From: Desulfurococcales archaeon | Lineage (GTDB): Archaea; Thermoproteota; Thermoprotei_A; Sulfolobales; Desulfurococcaceae | Length of the DNA stretch: 40,687 nt | Reading direction: 5' to 3' | Assembly (NCBI GenBank): GCA_021163115.1 | Contig: JAGGXK010000027.1 | Location: 1 to 40,687, forward strand | Notes under the pieces: generated by a model | The model's input: only the letters and a program-made list of their open reading frames with translations | The model's database searches: none | What the model was told of the DNA's origin: nothing | In this document: piece after piece, positions 33,488-40,687 of the stretch | How positions within the stretch are numbered: position 1 is the first letter of the stretch | Layout: each line of letters opens with the position of its first letter | Translations under genes and position numbers: made by a program

Positions 33488-33823
33488 TTATGTACTAAGT
33501 GATTGTATACCATACTCGTTCCGTTTTATAATATAATCCGGCTCATATAGTTTAGCTTTATCAGGAGAATCATATATATGTGCCTCAACTTTTGTAACTC
33601 CCCAGCCAAATTCAGATATAATTTTCCTCACATAGACACATTCAATAGGCTTTTCATAAGCATCCGCTATAGCCTTCCTCACAATACCTCTTGATGGTGT
33701 ACCTTTACCTATATGACTTATTTTTATTATAACCTCTCTTCTCTTAATAAGTGAGTTATATCTATCACTAACTACTTCTCCCAAGTATTCATCTCCGATT
33801 TTTATAGTTTTCATCCTAAACAC
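33488..33823 (-). CDS. rps24e: 30S ribosomal protein S24e
   Basis: [51 protein letters not shown]. Confidence 0.93.
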   Translation of the reverse strand: MFRMKTIKIGDEYLGEVVSDRYNSLIKRREVIIKISHIGKGTPSRGIVRKAIADAYEKPIECVYVRKIISEFGWGVTKVEAHIYDSPDKAKLYEPDYIIKRNEYGIQSLST

Positions 33824-33862
33824 CCTACTTAGCTATTTACCGTGTAATGGATGAATCGCCGA

Positions 33863-34384
33863 CTATTTAGCATCTGAAGTGTATGCATATATTACTGGTT
33901 TAAATGTTTTAAGTATTTCAAGAACTCTTTTACTACTATATTTAGTTCGAACAACCCTGACTACACCCATGGGTGGCTGTCCATAAAATAGTTTCTTCCA
34001 ACTCTTATTTTTTAATAAAGGAAGTACTAATAGATCTTCTTCCCCAATAACTATGTATATGTTCTTATTCATGTCCTGTTGTGTAAGCAAGGTTGTAGAT
34101 GATAAGGAGATTGTACCAGGAGGATTCATTATGATGAAAGATCTGCAATATTTATCTTTAATAGTGTACTTATCTTTTATATGGCGTTTTGTACGAAAAT
34201 CTATTATCTTGACTGATGTTTTGAGTGTAGAAGATACAATATCTCCAACCCCGATATCCGATTTCAATCCCTTAATAATATTCTTTCCAATAAATAAGGT
34301 TCCCTGAGGTATAGAGAGGCTTGGACGAAGCCATTTAGGTAGGAGAAGCACAGGTATTCTATAAACTCTCTTCGCATCCTTCAT
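33863..34384 (-). CDS. GTP-dependent dephospho-CoA kinase (DUF359); ORF extends to 34441
   Basis: DVVS-like GVGDIVSSTLKTSVKIIDFRTKRH, NPPGTIS, VIGEEDLLVLPLL, YGQPPMGVV. Confidence 0.9.
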   Translation of the reverse strand: MKDAKRVYRIPVLLLPKWLRPSLSIPQGTLFIGKNIIKGLKSDIGVGDIVSSTLKTSVKIIDFRTKRHIKDKYTIKDKYCRSFIIMNPPGTISLSSTTLLTQQDMNKNIYIVIGEEDLLVLPLLKNKSWKKLFYGQPPMGVVRVVRTKYSSKRVLEILKTFKPVIYAYTSDAK

Positions 34385-34385
34385 G

Positions 34386-34607
34386 TTAACGGACCTTAAT
34401 AGCATACCTACCAGGTACTTGTATATTAAGTACTTTTGCAACCTCTGATTTCGATGGATCTACTATGATTATAACACCTTCCCAATCCTCTGTAAAGTCT
34501 CTTGACTTACAAATAGGGCACTCTTCTGCATCACGTTCTACTAATGCCTTGCATTTCCTACAGGCTTTAAAGGGTTTTCTCCTTATTCTAGCAGGCATAA
34601 AATACAC
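34386..34607 (-). CDS. spt4: transcription elongation factor Spt4 (RpoE2)
   Basis: FKACRKCKALVERDAEECPICKSRDFTEDWEGVIIIVDPSKSEVAK. Confidence 0.94.
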   Translation of the reverse strand: MYFMPARIRRKPFKACRKCKALVERDAEECPICKSRDFTEDWEGVIIIVDPSKSEVAKVLNIQVPGRYAIKVR

Positions 34608-34656
34608 CTACACAGGTTAATTTAATGCATGTTTGCAACTATGTATTGTTTTCTAT

Positions 34657-35217
34657 TTAGGATTTCCTAGCCCTTGCAGTCTCCTTTGATTTCTCGATCC
34701 ACTCTATCTTCCCCAAGTACGGCTGCCTAATTGTAAGACTTACCCTTAATCCTTTAGCGGCCATTAAAGAAACATTATATACTCTGGCTCGAATGGTATC
34801 GCCTCTTTCAATAATTTTTCTTGTTCTAGAAAAGATCAGGGCTTGCCTTGTAGGATCATATTCTATTTCCTCATCTGTAATCTGAGACTTATGTATAAAG
34901 CCGTCAGCTGCGCCCAGGTCAACGAATAATCCATAGGAGGTGACAGTTACAACTTCACCCTCCACAACCTCCTTTAAGAAGGGATTAAATGCTAGTACAG
35001 TAAAGACTGCATCATGATATGTAGCACCGTCGCCAGGAATTATTTTGCCTTCGGGAGACACATCAACATCTATTACAGCAACTATTACACCAAGATCTCT
35101 TGTAACTCTTCCTTCATATATCTGTCTAAGTACATTTAATGCAGCATTTTCCAGAGGTTTATCGAAGTCTTCAGGGGGTATTCTAATTACATCTCTAATT
35201 TTGTAGATCCTATACAT
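34657..35217 (-). CDS. rpo7: RNA polymerase subunit Rpo7 (RpoE1)
   Basis: MYRIYKIRDVIRIPPEDFDKPLENAALNVLRQIYEGRVTRDLGVIVAV, S1 domain. Confidence 0.95.
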   Translation of the reverse strand: MYRIYKIRDVIRIPPEDFDKPLENAALNVLRQIYEGRVTRDLGVIVAVIDVDVSPEGKIIPGDGATYHDAVFTVLAFNPFLKEVVEGEVVTVTSYGLFVDLGAADGFIHKSQITDEEIEYDPTRQALIFSRTRKIIERGDTIRARVYNVSLMAAKGLRVSLTIRQPYLGKIEWIEKSKETARARKS

Positions 35218-35271
35218 TATATCAACACCACGCTATATTAAACCATAGAAGGTATATGAAAACATGTTATT

Positions 35272-35676
35272 TTATTCTATTCCCCAGGCTTCTAGTAAAT
35301 ATTTTTCTTCTCTTAAATAAATTTGAGGAACACCTTTTTTCCTAAGTTTCTTACGTAGTTCCCTATCATTTGTAGCAACAATATATCCCTCCTCACTAGC
35401 TAGTTCAAGTATGAGATCGTCCACACTTGCATATTCTTTTACATCTATGTTAATGATCTTGCATTTCTCTTTTATAAGCCGGAGCACCAGCTCAACTGTT
35501 TTTCGCTCCTTTATACCTCCTTTTTCCTTGATCTTATTAAGTTCGTTTATTACTGGTTTCACTATATAGAATTCGGGTTTTGCTACAAGGATTTCACTTA
35601 TTTGATCAAAAACATCAATACCTTTACCAATAAGCATAAGCATATTAGTGTCTAAAAGAACCTTATACTTCTTCAA
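35272..35676 (-). CDS. PIN-domain protein (Fcf1/Utp24-like)
   Basis: VLLDTNMLMLIGKGIDVFDQI...DDLILELASEEGYIVATNDRELRKKLRKKGVPQIYLR. Confidence 0.88.
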   Translation of the reverse strand: MKKYKVLLDTNMLMLIGKGIDVFDQISEILVAKPEFYIVKPVINELNKIKEKGGIKERKTVELVLRLIKEKCKIINIDVKEYASVDDLILELASEEGYIVATNDRELRKKLRKKGVPQIYLREEKYLLEAWGIE

Positions 35677-35690
35677 CGCGTATCCTCATA

Positions 35691-36956
35691 TCAGCTTAAT
35701 TCTTCAACAACGCCCCAGCCAGTAAGCCTCCACCTACCAAGAACCTGTCTACTAATGGCTACTCTAGCCCCCTTCCATGCAACAACAGGGTCTCTAAGAC
35801 TTATCTCGATTACATCACCAGATTTCTTAGTAACAAATCCTAATCTTATAGCTGTACCTATAGTTATAACAATTGGTTCTCTAATTCTTATAGGAGATAT
35901 CCTTACGAGCTCTCTAGTACCAACGACTCTCTCCATCAACTTATAAGTTATTACAAGGTTTTTGACTGAAGGAGGTAGATGTCCCGGCTTACCAACAACA
36001 TTACCTACTAGAGAGTCAGCCTTCGTTAACGATGGATCAAGTTTTGTACCTATGGCAAGCAACCCGCCAGGTCTTGCTTCCTCAACCTCAAGGTCCCCGT
36101 ATCTCAGGCTTGTAATCTCTGTTATAACAGGTTCGTATCTATATCTGCCGGGGCCTATAGGTATTCTCACTCCAGGTCTTATTTCTATTTCATCACCTAT
36201 CCTTAGAACCCCTTGTATTAACGAGCCACCTACTACCCCGCCTTTTAGTTTATCAGGAGGGGTCCCAGGCTTATTTACATCAAAGCTTCTTACAACATGC
36301 ATTAGCGGGAGTTTCGAAGGATCTCTTTCAGGTGTAGGAATTATTTCTTCTATAGCCTGAAGCAAAACATCAATGTTTACTTTATGCAATGCACTAACAG
36401 GAATTATCGGTGCATCCTCTGCCCAAGTTCCTTTAAGAAATTCCCTTATTTGCTTATAGTTCTTTAAAGCTTCTTCCCTGCTAACAACATCAACTTTATT
36501 CTGTACAACCACTAGATTCCTAACACCAATTATATCCAATGCAGCAAAGTGTTCCCGGGTTTGCGGCTGAGGACAAGGTTCATTAGCTGCTATTACAAGA
36601 ATAGCGCCATCCATTAATGCAGCACCAGAGAGCATTGTAGCCATTAAGGCTTCATGGCCAGGGGCATCGACGAAACTTACTCTTCGCAGAAGTTTTGACT
36701 CACTTCCATCAGGGCATTTAGGGCTTGTAGTATACGCGTCAGGAGGCTCAAGGTTTTCACAGTAAGCGATATCTCCGTCTGCATAACCAAGCTTTATAGT
36801 CATACCACGTTTCAGCTCTTCACTATGTCTTGCAGTCCATATACCAGTAATGGCTTGGACAAGAGTGGTCTTACCATGATCTACGTGACCGATTACACCA
36901 ATATTTACTTCAGGCTGTCTCATACTCCAAGGCACTTCACTATCACCTCTACCCAA
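35691..36956 (-). CDS. eif2g: translation initiation factor aIF2 gamma subunit
   Basis: [59 protein letters not shown]. Confidence 0.97.
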   Translation of the reverse strand: MGRGDSEVPWSMRQPEVNIGVIGHVDHGKTTLVQAITGIWTARHSEELKRGMTIKLGYADGDIAYCENLEPPDAYTTSPKCPDGSESKLLRRVSFVDAPGHEALMATMLSGAALMDGAILVIAANEPCPQPQTREHFAALDIIGVRNLVVVQNKVDVVSREEALKNYKQIREFLKGTWAEDAPIIPVSALHKVNIDVLLQAIEEIIPTPERDPSKLPLMHVVRSFDVNKPGTPPDKLKGGVVGGSLIQGVLRIGDEIEIRPGVRIPIGPGRYRYEPVITEITSLRYGDLEVEEARPGGLLAIGTKLDPSLTKADSLVGNVVGKPGHLPPSVKNLVITYKLMERVVGTRELVRISPIRIREPIVITIGTAIRLGFVTKKSGDVIEISLRDPVVAWKGARVAISRQVLGRWRLTGWGVVEELS

Positions 36957-37070
36957 AACACTAAGAACACAATATAAATACTAGTTTTGTATTAAAGCTA
37001 TTTTACTTAACTACTAAATATTTATCTTCAAAAATTCTTGATATACAACGCATGCCTCTAAGAGACCTAA

Positions 37071-37721
37071 TTATTGATAAACTATAACTGTATTTATTTG
37101 CACAATATCTTCCGTTATAGTATTTCCTCTAACCATTTTTCTTCTTCTCTCACCTTTTTCTCTAGGATGGAACCCGGGTGGCCCTGATAATAATACTCTC
37201 TTTTTAACACCACCGTGAATATCCGGTTTCATAGGGAAACCACTACTATCACTACCACCAGTAATCTTTAATTTAACACCCCTTAAGCCTACTATAGATC
37301 CATCAAATGTTTCACCTATTCTTAACCCAATCAACCTTCTTGTTCTCTCATCATTTATTCTTACCTGCCAAGCCTTTGCTCTAAATATCTCTGCTTCTTC
37401 AATTTCTGTTGAACCTATTTTATCAACAAGTAGACCAGCGCTAACACGGACTTCATTCTCCGGTATATTATCATCAACCTCTACAACAGCTCTTACATTA
37501 ACTCTCTCGTTTGAACCAGGTTTAGGGATCCTTATAGTTACAACATTATGCCGTGGTGAAAGTTTCTCAAAGAGACTTCTACTTATCTTCGCTACTGGGA
37601 GTTTAAACCCCTCCTTTACATCATTATCATATGGTAGATCGTTGCCTACAACTTTTACCTTTATAGGGTTAAAGTTTCTTGACGCCTCTGGATCAGATAT
37701 TACTATTTTAAAGTCAGGCAA
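37071..37721 (-). CDS. rps6e: 30S ribosomal protein S6e, C-terminally extended ORF
   Basis: KLKITGGSDSSGFPMKPDIHGGVKKRVLLSGPPGFHPREKGERRRKMVRGNTI. Confidence 0.93.
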   Translation of the reverse strand: MPDFKIVISDPEASRNFNPIKVKVVGNDLPYDNDVKEGFKLPVAKISRSLFEKLSPRHNVVTIRIPKPGSNERVNVRAVVEVDDNIPENEVRVSAGLLVDKIGSTEIEEAEIFRAKAWQVRINDERTRRLIGLRIGETFDGSIVGLRGVKLKITGGSDSSGFPMKPDIHGGVKKRVLLSGPPGFHPREKGERRRKMVRGNTITEDIVQINTVIVYQ

Positions 37722-37878
37722 CCTAGATCAACCCCGGTGCTTATATGCACCAGCTCTTCCCTTTTCCTAAAGGATTAACATAGCTGGTATATATTATTAT
37801 ATGCTCACACACTGCTTCCATATACACTAATGAGTACTAATATAAGCTTGTATAATTATTTACTCTTAGGAGGGGATA

Positions 37879-39687
37879 TTGATGGGCAATAAAAAAACAT
37901 GGATTAGGCAACCCATAGTAGTTGTACTGGGTCATGTAGATCATGGCAAGACCACGTTACTAGACAAGATTAGAGGTACCGCTGTAGCTAAGAAGGAGCC
38001 AGGTGAAATAACCCAGCACGTAGGAGCTAGTATAGTCCCTGCAAGCGTGTTAAAGAAAGTGGCGGAGCCTTTAAAGAAGTACTTTCCAAAGCTTCGTATC
38101 GACATACCTGGCTTACTATTCATTGATACCCCTGGTCACGAGCTATTTAGTAACTTGAGGAGGAGGGGAGGAAGCGCTGCTGATATAGCCATACTTGTAA
38201 TTGATGTTATGGAAGGATTTCAACCCCAGACCATAGAAAGCATACAAATACTTAAGGAGAGGAGAGTACCCTTTATAGTTGCTGCTAACAAAATTGATAG
38301 ACTAACAGGATGGAAACCTAATCCTGATAAACCATTTCTAGAGACAATCCGGTATCAAGATCCTAGGGTTGCCTCTAGACTTGATGAACTTATATATAGG
38401 ATTGTTGGTCAACTGTATGAACAAGGGTTTATGGCAGAGAGATTTGATAGAGTTAGAGATTTTAGAAGAACCGTAGCAATAGTACCTATATCAGCCAAAA
38501 CTGGAGAAGGTGTACCAGAGCTTCTAGCATTGCTTGCGGGGCTTGTCCAACAATTTATGAAGAAGAAACTAGTAACCAGCGATGAACATGCTCAAGGAGT
38601 TATACTTGAGGTAAAAGAGGAGCCTGGTCTAGGAACAACAATTGATGTAATAATATACGATGGTGTTTTACGGAAAGGAGACATTATTGTACTAGGTGGC
38701 AAAAACGAGCCCATTGTTACAAAGGTAAGAGCACTACTTATGCCTAGGCCTCTCCAAGATATGAGAGCACATGAGGGGAGATTTATACAGGTTGACCAAG
38801 TAGTTGCTGCTACAGGTGTAAAGATTTCTGCACCAGGCCTTGACAACGCCTTAGCTGGAGCACCAGTATTTGCAGTATCGATCCCGGAGAATGTAGAGAG
38901 ATACAAGAAGAAAGTCATTGAAGAAGTGGAAACTATAAGGATTAGAACAGATAATGTAGGAGTTGTTGTAAAAGCTGATACACTAGGTACTCTAGAAGCT
39001 CTAGTTGCAGCACTTAGGAGAGAGAAAATCCCTGTGAGATTAGCTGATGTAGGCCCGGTATCAAAAAATGATATTCTTGAAGCAAGTGTTTCTAAGAAAA
39101 ATAATCCAGAATATGGAGTAATCTTGGTCTTCAATGTAAAGATCTTACCTGAAGCAGGGGAATTAGCTGCTAGAGAAGGAGTAAAGATCTTCTCTAACCG
39201 TGTAATATATAGGCTTCTTGAAGAGTACATAGAATGGCTTCATTCATTAAAGGAGGAGGAGAGAAGAAAGATCCTAGAGTCGTTGATTAGGCCTGGAAAA
39301 ATAAGGATCCTGCCCGGATATATATTTAGAAGAAGCAATCCTGCAATAGTTGGTATCGAGGTTTTAGGTGGAAAAATCAGGCCTGGATATCCACTTATTA
39401 GATCTAATGGTATGAGGTTGGGAGAAATCATGCAGATCCGTGATAGAGATCAAGTATTAAAAGAAGCTATTGTGGGACAAGCTGTTGCAATATCTATTAG
39501 AGGGAAAATAATGATCGGCAGACATGTAGATGAAGGAGACATACTGTACACTGACCTACCACGTGAACACGTAAAGCTATGGCTTACAAAATTTAAGAAC
39601 GAGCTTAGTAAGGACGAGCTTATGACTTTAAAGGAAATTATTGAAATAAAACGTAAACAAGATCCTCTATATAGACTATTGTTCTAA
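37879..39687 (+). CDS. infB: translation initiation factor aIF5B
   Basis: [69 protein letters not shown]. Confidence 0.97.
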   Translation: MMGNKKTWIRQPIVVVLGHVDHGKTTLLDKIRGTAVAKKEPGEITQHVGASIVPASVLKKVAEPLKKYFPKLRIDIPGLLFIDTPGHELFSNLRRRGGSAADIAILVIDVMEGFQPQTIESIQILKERRVPFIVAANKIDRLTGWKPNPDKPFLETIRYQDPRVASRLDELIYRIVGQLYEQGFMAERFDRVRDFRRTVAIVPISAKTGEGVPELLALLAGLVQQFMKKKLVTSDEHAQGVILEVKEEPGLGTTIDVIIYDGVLRKGDIIVLGGKNEPIVTKVRALLMPRPLQDMRAHEGRFIQVDQVVAATGVKISAPGLDNALAGAPVFAVSIPENVERYKKKVIEEVETIRIRTDNVGVVVKADTLGTLEALVAALRREKIPVRLADVGPVSKNDILEASVSKKNNPEYGVILVFNVKILPEAGELAAREGVKIFSNRVIYRLLEEYIEWLHSLKEEERRKILESLIRPGKIRILPGYIFRRSNPAIVGIEVLGGKIRPGYPLIRSNGMRLGEIMQIRDRDQVLKEAIVGQAVAISIRGKIMIGRHVDEGDILYTDLPREHVKLWLTKFKNELSKDELMTLKEIIEIKRKQDPLYRLLF

Positions 39688-40121
39688 CTCCAATCATAGA
39701 TCTCTTCTTGTTTAAACAATATACTTATCTCTCTATAAGCATTCTCAGGGCTATCAGAAGCATGAACTACATTGGCTTGTTTAGACAATGCATAGTCACC
39801 CCTAATAGTCCCCGGGGGAGCTTCTCTCCCATCTGTAGGCCCTATCATTTTCCTTGCAACAGATACTGCATTATCTCCCTCAATAATCATTGCCACTACG
39901 GGCTTTGATGTAATAAATTCAATAAGTGAATCATAAAATGGTTTGCCTTTATGCATTTCATAGAATTTTTCAGCGATCTCCCTAGACATCCAGATCATCT
40001 TAAGAGCTTTAATCTTGAACCCCTTCTTCTCAAACCTGCTTATTATTTCTCCTATAAGGCCTCTTGAAACACCATCTGGTTTTATTAGTATAAGTGTTTG
40101 CTCGTTCAAGAATTCTTTCAC
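39684..40121 (-). CDS. ndk: nucleoside diphosphate kinase
   Basis: [48 protein letters not shown]. Confidence 0.97.
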   Translation of the reverse strand: MKEFLNEQTLILIKPDGVSRGLIGEIISRFEKKGFKIKALKMIWMSREIAEKFYEMHKGKPFYDSLIEFITSKPVVAMIIEGDNAVSVARKMIGPTDGREAPPGTIRGDYALSKQANVVHASDSPENAYREISILFKQEEIYDWS

Positions 40122-40148
40122 CTAACCAAGAAGATTTTTATTAGTAAA

Positions 40149-40334
40149 TTATCTTATCCGGGAATATTTTAGGGTCCACTTGTATTTTCTTGGATCCCTG
40201 CGTAGTTTTAAATAGTTTTTATAACATTTACTACTGCAAAACCATAGTATTGAACCATCATTTTTTACATACATTAAGCCTGTACCTGGCTCTATTTGTT
40301 TTCCACAAAATATACAGTGAACTATTCTTGGCAT
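40149..40334 (-). CDS. rpl24e: 50S ribosomal protein L24e (ORF extends to 40385)
   Basis: [54 protein letters not shown]. Confidence 0.94.
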   Translation of the reverse strand: MPRIVHCIFCGKQIEPGTGLMYVKNDGSILWFCSSKCYKNYLKLRRDPRKYKWTLKYSRIR

Positions 40335-40473
40335 ATCATCATCAGCTCCTTGATACCCTAAATTCTTATCTGGTATCCTTACCAAGTATAAGACTCTATT
40401 TAAGTTTTATCGCAACTTTTATAAAAATAATAGAGCGTGAAAGCTACTGGAAAAGATTGGTGGTGAGAAGGTA

Positions 40474-40687
40474 TTGAGTGAAGAAAAAAAGATCTATGTA
40501 GAACAACCTCCTGTGAAGGTGACTGAAGAGATAGGTTTTCCTGCAGAAATTATACAGATAATTGGACGTACCGGTGTTACTGGGGAAATAACACAAGTAA
40601 GAGTTAGAGTTCTTGAAGGCAGAGATAAAGGAAGGATTATAACAAGAAATGTTAAAGGATCTGTTAAGATAGGAGACATATTAATAC
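40474..40687 (+). CDS. rps28e: 30S ribosomal protein S28e (truncated by window end), TTG start
   Basis: [71 protein letters not shown]; not in the supplied ORF track; GGTGGTGAG RBS-like sequence upstream. Confidence 0.92.
   Translation, partial: MSEEKKIYVEQPPVKVTEEIGFPAEIIQIIGRTGVTGEITQVRVRVLEGRDKGRIITRNVKGSVKIGDILI

Noticed and set aside
38592-39230. 212-aa antisense ORF within aIF5B
   Set aside because: Shadow ORF opposite a strongly conserved gene; no independent start signal or family.
37879-39687. Intein in aIF5B, aIF2-gamma or aEF-2
   Set aside because: All three proteins are contiguous and of normal length with uninterrupted GTPase motifs.

Overview
AT-rich crenarchaeal chromosome segment, probably Desulfurococcales-like by inference from gene content only. 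It has two parts. (1) About 1-11 kb is an accessory, partly decaying region. It holds an orphan secreted protein, a remnant of a class II glutamine amidotransferase, a broken PIN-toxin gene beside an intact VapBC-like pair, a zinc-ribbon membrane protein, tRNA-Gly(TCC), and a BMP/PnrA-type nucleoside ABC transporter operon. In that operon the binding protein, ATPase and first permease all carry frameshifts or a nonsense codon, while the second permease is open. (2) About 12-40.7 kb is a dense information-processing cluster: aEF-2, DHH phosphoesterase, prefoldin beta, two Pcc1-family KEOPS subunits, Brix protein, L37Ae, exosome Rrp42/Rrp41/Rrp4, SBDS, PsmA, intron-containing tRNA-Leu(TAA), RNase P Pop5/Rpp30, L15e, YchF-type GTPase, a GlmU-like nucleotidyltransferase, THUMP-SPOUT protein, S3Ae, degenerate RecJ/Cdc45-like protein, S15, HAM1, Bud32, Kae1, S27ae, S24e, DUF359 kinase, Spt4, Rpo7, PIN protein, aIF2-gamma, S6e, aIF5B, Ndk, L24e and partial S28e. 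I did not find a clear new defence or mobile system and saw no CRISPR array. The most notable signals are the concentrated gene decay with two lesions at G-tracts, a perfect 14-bp palindrome at the operon promoter, a Pop5 ORF with an N-terminal hydrophobic helix, and a candidate C/D box sRNA. All family calls are by eye from the translations; no database search was run.
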